DNA of 64,000 nucleotides from Magicicada septendecula (Eukaryota > Arthropoda > Insecta > Hemiptera > Cicadidae): contig CM068373.1 of NCBI GenBank assembly GCA_034769895.1, positions 281,077,158-281,141,157 of the forward strand, read 5' to 3'. This document shows, piece by piece, positions 28,772-39,275 of the stretch. Numbering within the stretch: position 1 is the first letter of the stretch; each line of letters starts with the position of its first letter. A program made the translations under genes and the position numbers. Under the pieces are notes generated by a model, which was not told the origin of the DNA, did no database searches, and worked only from the letters and a program-made list of their open reading frames with translations.

Positions 28772-29740
28772 ATGTATATTGACCCGCGCACGGTCAATCT
28801 CACCGATATAGCATTTGATAACGATGAAATGAACTTACTTAATAAGGGTTTAGACTATAACTTGCCACCTGATAACAAACATAATATTGTTGATGAAGTT
28901 ATTAATGCCGAGACTGCAGTCAAGGCCATTGATGACTCGAATCTCCAAAGCCAGTCACGCCACATAATCAACTATAAATTTAATAAAATTTTAAATAACC
29001 CTAATACTAATGGTCGTAAGACACAGAAACAGTTAAGAGCACAGGCTGAACGCAAGACACTTAAAAAGATAAAAACTAAGTTGCATGATAACAACGCACT
29101 TATTACTAAGGCAGACAAAGGTCATACTTGGGTAATAATCCATAACGACACATACACACAGAAAGTACACAAGTTCATTTCTGATAACAATATCGAGATA
29201 ATAAATTATGATCCCACTGACTCATATGTAAAATCATTAAATAGTACTATCAACAATTGTACCAATTTATTTAACGATCGTACTCGACGTTCCTTAAAAC
29301 CTATCAACGCGCGCGCCCCAAAACTTACCGGCTTACCCAAGATCCACAAGGATGACATTCCTATCAGGCCATTAGTCAATTTTACTACGGCCCCGGGTTT
29401 CAAAACGGCCAAAAAACTCGTCACACTAATTAAAGATAACATCTTTCTCAAAAACAACCATATTATCGTCAACAATATTGATTTCATAAATAAAGTCAAC
29501 GACATAAAATTACAAACCAGTTACAAACTAGCCTCCTTTGACATCATCAATTTATACACAAATATACCCGTGAACCAAACTTTAGATATTTTGAATGACA
29601 ATCTTCATGATACGAACCAAACTTTAGATATTTTGAATGACAATCTTCATGATACTAACAAATTGGACACACAACTCATTAAAGAACTAATTATCATACT
29701 AAGCCTGTTGGCAAATTATATTATCCGGCCTGTTGGCTAA
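28772..29740 (+). pseudogene. PLE 1 reverse transcriptase, N-terminal part
   Basis: A 322-codon frame opens with VNLTDIAFDNDEMNLLNKGL, typical of the PLE N-terminus. It continues through ITKADKGHTWVI, LTGLPKIHKDDIPIRPLVN (the KIH region typical of PLE reverse transcriptases) and ASFDIINLYTNIPV (with the first catalytic aspartate). A 42-bp direct duplication (29572-29613 and 29614-29655) repeats NQTLDILNDNLHDT. The frame then breaks near 29715-29740. Compared with the second PLE in this window, about 25-30 residues around the expected LAMGS motif are missing. The downstream part resumes in another frame at 29733. Confidence 0.85.
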
Positions 29741-30785
29741 TATATATCTTGACTTTTATGAGAACAATTATATCCTTAACAATAATATCTTCGCCAATAA
29801 TATTATCTTTTATGGCCGATATGTTCATGATACTTTTCTAATTTATAACGGTACTTTACGCCAAATCAGTAATCTTAAAAATCATATGAATACCGTTACC
29901 CACAATATTCAATTTACTATGGAAACTGAAACCAATAATGAACTCAACTTTCTTGATCTTACTGTCACCAGGCAACTTAACAGCTTAAACTTTAAAATTT
30001 ACAGAAAACCTACCACCACAAACGTGACCATACATGCAGACTCACACCACCCCTTCTCTCAAAAATTAGCGGCCTACAACAGTTTTATTCACAGACTTTT
30101 GATGATCCCCCTAAATAATGATGATTTCGAGTGTGAACTCAACATAATTAAACACATAGCTCTGGCCAACGGATATGAATCCCAAATGATCGACAATATT
30201 CTTAGAAAACACAAATCCCGTCGTTCCAAACAGACACATGATATTACACCTAACAACAAATACATCACAACAACATACACTGAGTTGATGCCCAAGATCC
30301 TTACATCCACTTTAAATAAATTAGGTTATACTGTCATTTTTAAAACAAATAACCGTCTACGGAACTTAGTTCGCCCAGTCATTCAAACAACAATTGAATC
30401 CAAAACTGGTATTTACAAACTTATATGTGACGATTGTGACCGATTTTATATCGGCCAAATGGGTAGACCGTTCATCAAAAGATTCCGCGAACACAAACCA
30501 CAAAGCCATTTTAACAGGGGTAATTTTTCCATAGATAATATTAAATCCAACTTTACAAGGCATCTGATTTCATGTAATCATTCTTATACAAATTTCAACA
30601 ATAATTTCATACCCCTACATTATTGTGCCAAAGGCCGTTATATGGATGCGCTTGAAGAATTCGAGATATATAGAGGTCATAATAACCCAGATGTGTGTGA
30701 CGACATACTTAATGATAAACTTAACTTCAGGTCCAACCCACTGTATGATACCGCGCTGCGATCGATTACAGATAATAATAGATAA
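29733..30785 (+). pseudogene. PLE 1 reverse transcriptase C-terminus and GIY-YIG endonuclease
   Basis: A 350-codon frame begins at ANIYLDFYEN, just after the deleted motif. The catalytic block reads YVHDTFLIY at 29820; the family has YVDD, so a catalytic aspartate is replaced by histidine. FLDLTVTR and FKIYRKPTTTN follow. The C-terminal endonuclease has the diagnostic TGIYKLICDDCDRFYIGQ and RPFIKRFREH, then RHLISCNH and the glutamate-containing EEFEIYRGH. In PLEs the GIY-YIG domain nicks target DNA for priming. The endonuclease looks whole, but the RT is dead. The stop is at 30783-30785. Confidence 0.87.
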
Positions 30786-30945
30786 CAGGTTCCATTGACG
30801 CAGTTCAGGCATGCTACACGCGGTGCACCGTGTTCGTGTAATAGAACACCTTTATATGTTTTAATATATTTTTGTATTTATTTATTATGTGTTTGTTTTA
30901 TTGTGGATTTTTTATTTTTTAACGAGCTCCTCTTGGAGTGATGGT

Positions 30946-30978
30946 CTGAGGATGGGCCACATGGCCTGAAACGCGTAA
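30946..30978 (+). ncRNA. hammerhead-like motif 2 (downstream of PLE 1)
   Basis: CTGAGGAT, stem GGGCC / GGCCT, then GAAACGCGT. Its position, 160 bp past the PLE stop codon, fits the known occurrence of hammerhead ribozymes in PLE terminal repeats. Confidence 0.6.
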
Positions 30979-31020
30979 CCAAAACAAATTACGCTTGACG
31001 TCACTGGACGGAAATTAAGG

Positions 31021-31862
31021 TAAATTACATATAATTATCATACAGTGACCTGGACCGCTTTAAATATGTTTAAATTCTCTGCGCCTAAGTCTCAGAAATG
31101 TTTATATTGTAACATTATTAATTATATTAATTACAAAAAATATAATTAATTGTAATTACTATATCATATTACATTATACTTGTATAATTTAGTGAATTAT
31201 ATGCATTAATTATTATAACTATTACTCTTAATATTGAACACATCATGATTTGTTGTCATTATTATTATTATTATTATTATTTCATTTCTGTTATTAATTT
31301 GTTATTACTAAGTGCATTATTTACGCGCCCGCGCGCACAACATACACACACATACACACAATTACAATTTGGATGCTTCTTATATTGAAAGCTTCATCCA
31401 CAAGTACTTTTCAGATGTACCAGCAGTTTTTTTAGACGTTGCTTCATTTCAGAAACATTCCTATAAAGTACTACTAATCTATCTGAAAACTGGAAACTTG
31501 AAGAATCCTAACCAATATGATAACTTTTAGACTGCTTCTGTCGTCACACCATTTAATTTACAAACAAATAGGCCTAATCTTTCCATGTTGTGATACCGTG
31601 AAATTGTTATTTATTGATGTACTTTCACTATTTTTCATTAATTCTCTTTCACTTTACTTGCTGGTCGACGCTCTCCGAAAAGACACTGAGTACTACGGAC
31701 ACACATTTGACAGAATATCCCAAATGGGGAACCTTCCAAACTTACCTTTCAGCCAAAAATTCCAATAAAAAAACATTTCTGAAAAATTATAAATTGTAAA
31801 TATTGTAAAGAAAACAAATTGTAATTATTGTATAAAATACTCTTTGCATTCCATACCAAGCC

Positions 31863-31895
<33 letters not shown>

Positions 31896-31995
31896 AAAAC
31901 ACTCAAAAAAGGTTTTTGGTATCTATAAAAGACTACCTTTCCATGGTGTTCTCTAGAAACGGTACACTGTAGCTAGATATCTCCTTAAAAAAAGG
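31021..31995. other. AT-rich DNA with simple repeats
   Basis: It contains an (ATT)n run at about 31256-31282 and a 28-base A run at 31866-31893. The run may be the tail of a retroposed sequence, but no body was identified. Frames present are short and unrecognised. Confidence 0.55.
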
Positions 31996-33010
31996 AGCCA
32001 CGTCCAAATCTACGTGGCTGATAACAGTAGTATTGATTCCTCGCAGTATAGGAATATTATCTTAACTCTACATCTTAAAAATAAATAATGTATTATACGT
32101 TTGAATAATACTAATAAGTTCAATATTTTAAACAAGATACATTTTTGATAGATAATCATTTATAAGATGTTATTCGAATATCAGAAAAATTACGAAAACC
32201 TTGGTTAGTCTATTATATATTAGTAAGATGACAATTATTGTAAAGCACAAACTCATACAGTAAGCACAAAACATTCCAAACCACTGTTCTTTCTTATCTA
32301 GCTGCATTATAACCGTAAGAATTAATCACAAGTAATTTAGTCTTAGCTTTTACGTTTATGCGTGTTTCCATATTTGTAGGACTATATGATATTTGACGAG
32401 AAGCCCATCGAGCAGCCTAGAACAGTCTCCACTCTTCCCCCCGTCCAGTCAAGGCTGCTCTCAAGTAGGTTCCATAGGTTCCAGTGCATTCAAGAACACT
32501 TGAGACGCATTAAGCGGCATGAAGTGAGGATGGAAAATTTCTAGAACGCGTGCGCTATCTATAAAAATCCAGAGCAGCCGGCTTGTCAGTTCAATTGTGT
32601 TGAACGATTTTCCTTAGCGCGGATCGAGTGTTTTTCGAACTATTGTATGAAGTGTTATCGTGTTATAATTAGTGCGGAATTCTTTATAATTGACATTATT
32701 ATTGCGTGTGGACAATTTTCACTTGAATTGTTGTAAAAGACTATCTTTTTGATTACAAATTATTAATTATGATAATTAAAGCTGGTTATTAGTGATTCCA
32801 TTGGTGTCTTGTATTTTGTTTTCCACTGTACCATACGACGATCAGTTAGACCGTCGTAACATTATCTCCGCTGACCTATAATGCTAAGGCCTTAACGTTG
32901 CCTTGCATACCAATTGACACATCTGAATCTGCGTGGCTGATAACAAATCGATTCCTCGCAGTATTGGAATATTATCTTAGTTCTATATCTTTAAAATAAA
33001 TATGTGTTTT
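31996..33010. repeat. flank duplication around an LTR-like repeat
   Basis: About 90 bp at 31996-32090 (TACGTGGCTGATAACA, GATTCCTCGCAGTAT, GGAATATTATCTTA) recurs at 32920-33010. Between them lies a 285-bp repeat (32107-32390) matching 38518-38795, and an LTR-like sequence (about 32391-32861). The arrangement suggests an insertion that duplicated or recombined its flank. Confidence 0.6.
32391..32861 (+). repeat. LTR-like sequence, diverged relative of the solo LTR at 38056
   Basis: It shares with 38056-38509 a TATA box (TATAAAAAT, 32560), CTTGACATTATTATTG or its variant, GATAATTAAAGCTGGT or its variant, TTCCATTGGTGTCT and the end CGACGATCAGTTAGACCGTC. The start and target duplication could not be fixed. 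Confidence 0.6.
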
Positions 33011-33326
33011 AATTCAATGTGGCCACACATGCAATACGGGACACGAATTTCCAGACATCACCAACATGACACTGATCAAACACGTACCACACAAAGACAC
33101 AATAATGAATATATGGGAAACTTTACAAATATATAAACATAAAACGCAAGACAAACTAATATCTCAACAAAAACAAATCAACACAAAACACGTCACAATT
33201 TTCAAAACACATAACATTGGAAACAATCAAAAAACAAAAATATATACTACACCTACACACCATAACACAAATGTAAACAACCAAAAGCCAACAAGAAGCC
33301 ATAGCAACAATCAACCTGCACAAAAA
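33010..33326 (+). pseudogene. PLE 3'-region fragment
   Basis: A forward frame (33066-33335) reads MTLIKHVPHKDTIMNIWETL and onward, similar in style to the segment after the GIY-YIG domain of Penelope proteins. The second half (CAATTTTCAAAACACATAAC, then AACCAAAAGCCAACAAGAA) is matched by 44341-44460. It ends exactly where the first Helitron begins. Confidence 0.5.
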
Positions 33327-33684
33327 TCTATATAATATATAAAAGAGAAATACCACTGACTCACTGACTGACTCATCACGAAATCTCCGAAACTATAACA
33401 CCTAGAAACTTGAAATTTGGCATGTAGGTTCCTTATCTGATGTAGGTATCCGCTAAGAAGGGATTTTTGGAAATTCGACCTTTAAAGGGGGAAAAAGGGG
33501 GGGAAAGTTTGCCTGACTGACTGACATAGAATCAACGTAGAGCAAAAACTACTGAATGGATATCAATGAAACTTTGAACATAGCTTCATCATAGGTCTTA
33601 GGTGCTCATTAAGAAACGGTTTTAAAAACTTTCACTCCTAAGGGGCAACCCCCCCCATTGTATGTATGTATCTATGTATGTATG

Positions 33685-34438
33685 TTCCACATCTCCTCTT
33701 AAACCACTGGACCGATTTCAACCAAACTTGGCACAAATATTTTACGCGACGGGAGAACCAACATAGGATAGGTGTTTTTTCGATGGGGTCCTTTGGGGGT
33801 TCTTTGGGGTCTTCCACATCTCCTCCTAAACCACCGGACCGATTTCAACCAAACTTGGCACAAATATTTTACACAACGGGAGAACCAACATAGGATAGGT
33901 GTTTCTTTCGATGGGGTCCTTTGGGGGTTCTATGGAGTCTTCCACATCTCCTCCTAAACCACTGGACCGATTTCAACCAAACTTGGCACAAATATTTTAC
34001 GCGACGGGAGAACCAACATAGGAAAGGTGTTTTTTCGATGGGGTCCATTGGGGGTTCTTTGGGGTCTTCCACATCTCCTCCTAAACCACTGGACCGATTT
34101 CACCCAAACTTGGCACAAATGTTTTACGCAACGGGAGAACCAACATAGGATAGGTGTTTTCTTCGATGGGGTCCTTTGGGGTCTTCCACATCTCCTCGTA
34201 AACCACTGGACCGATTTCAACCAAACTTGCACAAATATTTTACGCAACGGGAGAACCAACATAGGATAGGTGTTTTTTCGATACGATCCTTCGGGGGGTC
34301 CTTTGGGGTCTTCCACATTTCCTCCTAAACCACTAGACCGATTTCAACGAAACTTGGCACAAATATTTTACGCAACGGGAGAACCAACATAGGACAAGTG
34401 TTTTTTCGATACTATCCTTTGGGGGGTCCTTTGGGTCT
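33685..34438 (+). repeat. ~127-bp tandem repeat in Helitron copy 1, six units
   Basis: Units start TTCCACATCTCCT at 33685, 33812, 33940, 34067, 34184 and 34311. Each contains CTGGACCGATTTCAACCAAA or a close variant, and GAGAACCAACATAGGA. The open frames crossing these repeats are by-products of the repeat length. Confidence 0.88.
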
Positions 34439-34923
34439 TAAAAATCTATTAGATCTGGTTACCATGGCAACCCAATAGAATAGATTCTGGTTACCATAGC
34501 ATCGGTGGAAGTCTCCCGCGTAGGAAATAGCGCGGGAGTCGTCCGACGGGCCTTCCCCGGAGTTCATCCACGGAACCCGGAGAGTCTTAGGTCGGATCCC
34601 GCGAAAGACGGCGGGACCAGAGTCCACGGTTCTTATAAATAAAGATATAGGTTATGATATCAAAGGTGGTGTATGCATCTTAAGAAACTTCTTAATAGCG
34701 TGTGAATTCAGAGTTGTTTCAGTTTGAATTTAAAAGTGGATTAGTTAAGATCGAAGTAAGTTATAAGCGAGTATAAAAAACAAAGTTTTAATAGCGAATG
34801 TATTCAGATCATAGTGTTCAGACAATATAAATGCACTTGCTTCAGTTTGAATTTAAAAATTGATAAGCTGAAATCTATATATTGTATTGTTAGAATAAGT
34901 TTAGGAGACACTTATTTAACAAA

Positions 34924-35117
34924 TGCTTTATTTCAACATTAACGCAATGAATTATAAAACGACAGTTAAATACGCAGCGCGTGCAAGTACTGTAGACATT
35001 TTATTGAAAACCAATTTAGCTGTTCGCCCTCTCCCAGAGTTAGAAATCGAGCAGGAGCATCACACGCAACAGAATTCTTCTCCAGATATAAGAATACAGT
35101 TTATGACATGTTCTTAA
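34924..35117 (+). CDS. short conserved frame in Helitron copy 1, unknown
   Basis: A 64-codon frame from ATG (34923) contains TVKYAARASTVDILLKT and LPELEIEQEHH. The second Helitron has the same frame at 36980-37174 with about five amino-acid changes and no stops. It may be a captured exon or a residual element exon. No function is recognised, and its retention may reflect only the youth of the copies. Confidence 0.35.
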
Positions 35118-36121
35118 ACAGGTGCACTACAGAGTATTCCTCCAGTGAGAATGCGAACGCAACAATATAAGGAAGATTATACAATATACAAGTAATATAA
35201 CGTTAGAACAAGAATAGGTGCCTATGAGCCTATGAATAAATTATGAACCCGAGCAACACTGGGTAAATCGGCTAGATATAGATATCTATATAAGCCAAAT
35301 ACCACTGATTCACTCACTGATCACGATATCTCTAAAACCACTGAATGGATATCAATGAAACTTTGAACACAGCTTCATCATAGGTCTTAGGTGCTCACTA
35401 AGAAACGGTTTTAAAAACTTTCACTCCTAAGTGGCAAAAAACCAAATACTGAAATTTATCGCGGGAATTGCATACTTTGTAAATGAAGTGGTTGACATCT
35501 CAGATTACTGGAAACCCCGAATACATTTAGTCCTGAGTTTTTAATCATTGTTTTAAATTGCAAAAAACTTCGTTGTTTGCAGGTTCTTATAGTCGAGAAA
35601 ATTTCGAAGTTCAATTAATTAATAAATGTATGTCCTTTTTTCTCGGAAACGGCTCTAACGATTTTCTCGAAATAAATAATAAACAGCTGTTGCTATGAAT
35701 GTAAATAAACAAACTAAGAGTTGAAAATCCGTAGCGAAGCACGGGTAGTTTGCTAGTCTATATATATAAAAGAGAAATACCACTGACTCACTGACTGACT
35801 CACTGATTCATCACGAAATCTCCGAAACTATAACACCTAGAAACTTGAAATTTGGCATGTAGGTTCCTTATGTGATATAGGTATCCGCTAAGAAGGGATT
35901 TTTGGAAATTCGACCTTTAAAGGGGGAAAAAGGGGGGAAAGTTTGCCTGACTGACTGACATAGAATCAACGTAGAGCAAAAACTACTGAATGGATATCAA
36001 TGAAACTTTGAACATAGCTTCATCATAGGTCTTAGGTGCTCACTAAGAAACGGTTTTAAAAACTTTCACTCCTATGGGGCAAACCCCCCCCCCATTGTAT
36101 GTATGTATCTATGTATGTATG

Positions 36122-36490
36122 TTTCACATCTCCTCCTAAATCACTGGACCGATTTCAACCAACCTTGGCACAAATATTTTACGCAATGGTAGAATCAACA
36201 TAGGATAGGTGTTTTCTTCGATGGGGTCTTTGGGGTCTTCCACATCTCCTCGTAACCACTGGACCGATTTGAACCAACCTTGGCACAAATATTTTACGCA
36301 ACAGGAGAACCAACATTGGATAGGTGTTTTCTTCGATGGGGTCCTTTGGGGGTCCTTTGGGGTCTTCCACATCTCCTCCTAAACCACTGGACCGATTTCA
36401 ACCAAACTTGGCACAAATATTTTATGCAACGGGAGAACCAACATAGGACAAGTGTTTTTTCGATACGATCCTTTGGGGGGTCCTTTGGGT
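36122..36490 (+). repeat. ~120-127-bp tandem repeat in Helitron copy 2, three units
   Basis: Units begin at 36122, 36238 and 36366, with the same sequence as the six-unit array in copy 1. Confidence 0.88.
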
Positions 36491-36979
36491 CTTAAAAACT
36501 ATTAGATCTTTATACTATGGCAACCCAATAGAATAGATTCTGGTTACCATAGCATCGGTGGAAGTCTCCCGCGTAGGAAATAGCGCGGGAGTCGTCCAAC
36601 GGGCCTTCCCCGGAGTTCATCCACGGAACCCGGGGAGTCTTAGGTCGGATCCCGCGTAAGACGGCGGGGCCAGAGTCCACGGTTCTTATAAATAAAGGTA
36701 TAGGTTATGATATCAAAGGTGGTGTATGCATCTTAAGAAACTTCTTAATAGCGTGTGAATTCAGAGTTGTTTCAGTTTGAATTTAAAAGTGGATTAGTTA
36801 AGATCGAAGTAAGTTACAAGCGAGTATAAAAAACAAAGTTTTAATAGCGAATGTATTCAGATCATAGTGTTCAGACAATATAAATGCACTTGCTTCAGTT
36901 TGAATTTAAAAATTGATAAGCTGAAATCTATAGAGGTATTGTATTGTTAGAATAAGTTTAGGAGACACTAATTTAACAA

Positions 36980-37174
36980 ATGCCTTATTCCAACATTAAC
37001 ACAATGAATTACAAAACGACAGTTAAATACGCCGCGCGTGCAAGTACTGTAGACATTTTATTGAAAACTAATTTAGCTGTTCGCCCTCTCCCAGAGTTAG
37101 AAATCGAGCAGGAGCATCACGCGCAACAGAAGTCTTCTCCAGATATAAGAATACAGTTTATGACATGTTCTTGA
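36980..37174 (+). CDS. short conserved frame in Helitron copy 2, unknown
   Basis: This is the counterpart of the 64-codon frame in copy 1, starting MPYSNINTMNYKTTVKYAA. It remains open. Function unknown. Confidence 0.35.
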   Translation: MPYSNINTMNYKTTVKYAARASTVDILLKTNLAVRPLPELEIEQEHHAQQKSSPDIRIQFMTCS

Positions 37175-37903
37175 ACAGGTGCGCTACAGAGTATTCCTCC
37201 AGTGAGAATGCGAACGTAACAATATAAGGAAGATTATAAAATATACAAGTAATATAACGTTAGAACAAGAATAGGTGCCTATGAATAAATTATGAACCCG
37301 AGCAACGCTGGGTAAATCGGCTAGATATAGATATCTATATAAGCCAAATACCACTGACTCACTCACTGATCACGATATCTCTGAAACCACTGAATGGATA
37401 TCAATGAAACTTTGAACATAGCTTCATCATAGGTCTTAGGTGCTCACTAAGAAACGGTTTTAAAATCTTTCACTCCTAAGGGGCAAAAAACCAAATACTG
37501 AAATTTATAGCGGGAATTGCATACTTGGTAAATGAAGTGGTTGACATCTCAGTTTACTGGAAACCCCGAATACATTTAGTCCTGAGTTTTTAATCATTGT
37601 TTTAAATTGCAAAAAACTTTGTTGTTTGCAGGTTCTTATAGTCGAGAAAATTTCGAAGTTCAATTAATTAATAAATGTATGTCCTTTTTTTCTCGGAAAC
37701 GGCTCTAACGAATTTCTCGAAATAAATAATAAATAGCTCTTGCTATGAATGTAAATAGACAAACTAAGAGTTGAGAATTTGTACAATCTATCTAATCCTC
37801 TACTATTAAGCGAGCAATAATTGTACAATTACGTACAACGTGAAACTCCGTAGCGAAGCACGGGTATTTTGCTAGTATACTATAAGACTAAAAACTAAGT
37901 TGA

Positions 37904-37943
37904 CTGACAATGGGCAAACTATTTAATGCCCGAAACATGTTCC
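37904..37943 (+). ncRNA. hammerhead-like motif 3
   Basis: CTGACAAT, stem GGGC / GCCC with a long loop, then GAAACATGTTCC. The core departs from CTGANGA (C-A in place of N-G), so this copy is probably degenerate. It shares ACATGTTC with motif 8. Confidence 0.35.
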
Positions 37944-38055
37944 AATTAAGGAAGGCATTATATTTTGATTGAAAACTAGTAGTAAAAGGTCATTTAAAGG
38001 AAACGGATGTAGCAACTAGTGTTCGAATAAAAAATAAATAACATATTGTAAATAT

Positions 38056-38509
38056 TGTAACGTAATTACGGAACGTTCTCGAGCAATGGAGAGTGTCGTT
38101 CTACACGGTTCACGGCTATCCCAGCGGATACTTGTTTCTGCGAAGTCCGCACTCAAGTATCCTCTACAGTTTTCGAGTGCTTGTTAAGTACCCATATTAT
38201 GGAACCCTGCAGGCTATAAAAATAGGCAAGAGCTGCTGCTTGGAAGTCAGTTTACGTTGGGCGAGTTACCAAGCGCGTCTCAAGTGGTTATTAGTGAAAA
38301 GTGATCATTGTGAGGAAGTCTATTTCTTGACATTATTATTGTGTGTGAGCAAACTTAACTTGAATTATTTTACGAGTATAATCGTATTGAATAACGTGTT
38401 TATTACAAACTGTTATTTGTGATAAATTAAAGCTGGTGACTAATGACTTCATTGGTGTCTGTATTTGTTTCCACTGTACCAAACGACGATCAGTGAGACC
38501 GTCGTGACA
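38056..38509 (+). mobile_element. solo LTR
   Basis: The 454-bp sequence runs TGTAACGTAATT to CCGTCGTGACA and is flanked by ATAT on both sides (38052-38055 and 38510-38513), a 4-bp target duplication. It has a TATA box (TATAAAAAT, 38214). No internal retrotransposon sequence accompanies it, as expected after LTR-LTR recombination. A diverged relative is at 32391-32861. Confidence 0.75.
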
Positions 38510-38795
38510 ATATTAATAATACTAATAAGTTCAATATTTTAGACAAAATACATGTTTGATAGATAATAAATTATAAGATGTTTTCCAATTATCAGAAAAA
38601 TTACGAAAACCTCGCTTACTCGATTATATTTTTAGTAAGATAACAATTATTGTAAAGCATAAAATCATACTGTAAACACAAAAAGTTCCAAAGCACTGTT
38701 ATTTGTTATTTAATTGCATTATAACCTTAAGCGTGAATCACAAATAATTTAATTCTAGCTTTTAAGTTTACGTACGTTTCCATAGGACTATATCT
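38510..38795 (+). repeat. 285-bp dispersed repeat, second copy
   Basis: It matches 32107-32390 (AATACTAATAAGTTCAATAT, ATCAGAAAAATTACGAAAAC, ACAATTATTGTAAAGCA). The first copy lies upstream of an LTR-like sequence; this one lies downstream of the solo LTR. Confidence 0.8.
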
Positions 38796-38978
38796 AGTAA
38801 TTTAAAAAATGTTTATACCTGATAACAATATCTAAAGTACATTTTGCAAATTTTGCTGACAAACATTTTGTAAGTCGTCCATACTTTGCAGTTGGTGTTA
38901 AGAAATATTAATTTGATCAATAATGTTGTAGGAAGGTTTACATGACCGGTATCATTATGATTAAAACTAAATCCCGGG

Positions 38979-39159
38979 CTATTTCTTTTATGAATTTGCT
39001 AACTGCTATAATTTTTATTGTTCGACTAAGCCTTTCGTCATCACTGACATCATCAGGTCTTAAACAACCGTTGTTTAAGACCTGATGATGTCAGTGATGA
39101 CGAAAAGCTTAGTCGAACAATAAAAATTATAGCAGTTAGCAAATTCATAAAAGAAATAG
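38979..39159. repeat. 181-bp near-perfect palindrome
   Basis: Two 90-bp arms (38979-39068 and 39070-39159) are inverse copies around a single C at 39069, with one mismatch seen (AAGCCTTTCG against CGAAAAGCTT). Each arm contains CTGATGATGTCA, GTGA and TGACGAAAAGC, a hammerhead-like motif. The palindrome therefore looks like two fused PLE ends. Confidence 0.9.
39082..39109 (+). ncRNA. hammerhead-like motif 4 (palindrome, right arm)
   Basis: CTGATGAT, stem GTCA / TGAC, then GAAAAGC. The inverse copy is at 39029-39056 on the other strand. Confidence 0.45.
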
Positions 39160-39240
39160 TAAGGATGGCTGCTAATTTAAACAATACGAAGAATAAATCC
39201 CGGGCTGTTTGGCCGTGGTCCACAGATAGTGATAAAAGCA

Positions 39241-39275
39241 GACGTTTCGGCAGTGCCACTGACTGCCATCTTCAG
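39241..39275 (-). ncRNA. hammerhead-like motif 5
   Basis: On the reverse strand: CTGAAGAT, stem GGCAGT / ACTGCC, then GAAACGTC. The core is intact. It lies in an inverted PLE-end copy (about 39190-39360). Confidence 0.55.

Larger units (their letters stand above)
28760..31020 (+). mobile_element. Penelope-like element (PLE 1), defective
   Basis: The element starts after a (TA)n tract and encodes a Penelope-type reverse transcriptase and a GIY-YIG endonuclease in two frames. It ends with a 3' UTR carrying a hammerhead-like motif about 160 bp after the stop. No terminal repeat copy was found, so it is 5'-truncated or solo. Lesions in the RT make it non-functional. Confidence 0.85.
33327..35756 (+). 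mobile_element. non-autonomous Helitron, copy 1 (composite)
   Basis: It starts TCTATATAATATATAAAAGA at 33327, preceded by A. It ends CCGTAGCGAAGCACGGG, a short hairpin, then TAGTTTGCTAG at 35756. TC start, CTAG end and a 3' hairpin are Helitron features. No Rep/helicase gene is present. Inside are a 127-bp tandem repeat and a 64-codon frame. A second CTAG with an upstream CCCGAGCAACACTGGG (ending 35275), followed nine bases later by TCTATATAAGCC, suggests the unit itself is two Helitrons joined (33327-35275 and 35285-35756). Confidence 0.8.
35757..37875 (+). mobile_element. non-autonomous Helitron, copy 2 (composite)
   Basis: It begins TCTATATATATAAAAGAG at 35757, directly after the CTAG of copy 1 with no base between them. 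It ends CCGTAGCGAAGCACGGGTAT TTTGCTAG at 37875 followed by T. The layout is the same as copy 1: 127-bp repeats (three units, 36122-36490), the 64-codon frame (36980-37174), an inner CTAG at 37321-37324 and an inner TC start at 37334. The two copies are highly similar outside the repeat block. Confidence 0.8.

Noticed and set aside
31866-31893. A28 run as the tail of a processed pseudogene or SINE
   Set aside because: No transcript-like body, promoter box or target duplication could be identified beside it.
33685-34438. Repeated protein family suggested by frames such as PHLLLNHWTDFNQTWHKYF
   Set aside because: The frames come from the 127-bp non-coding tandem repeat and change frame between units.
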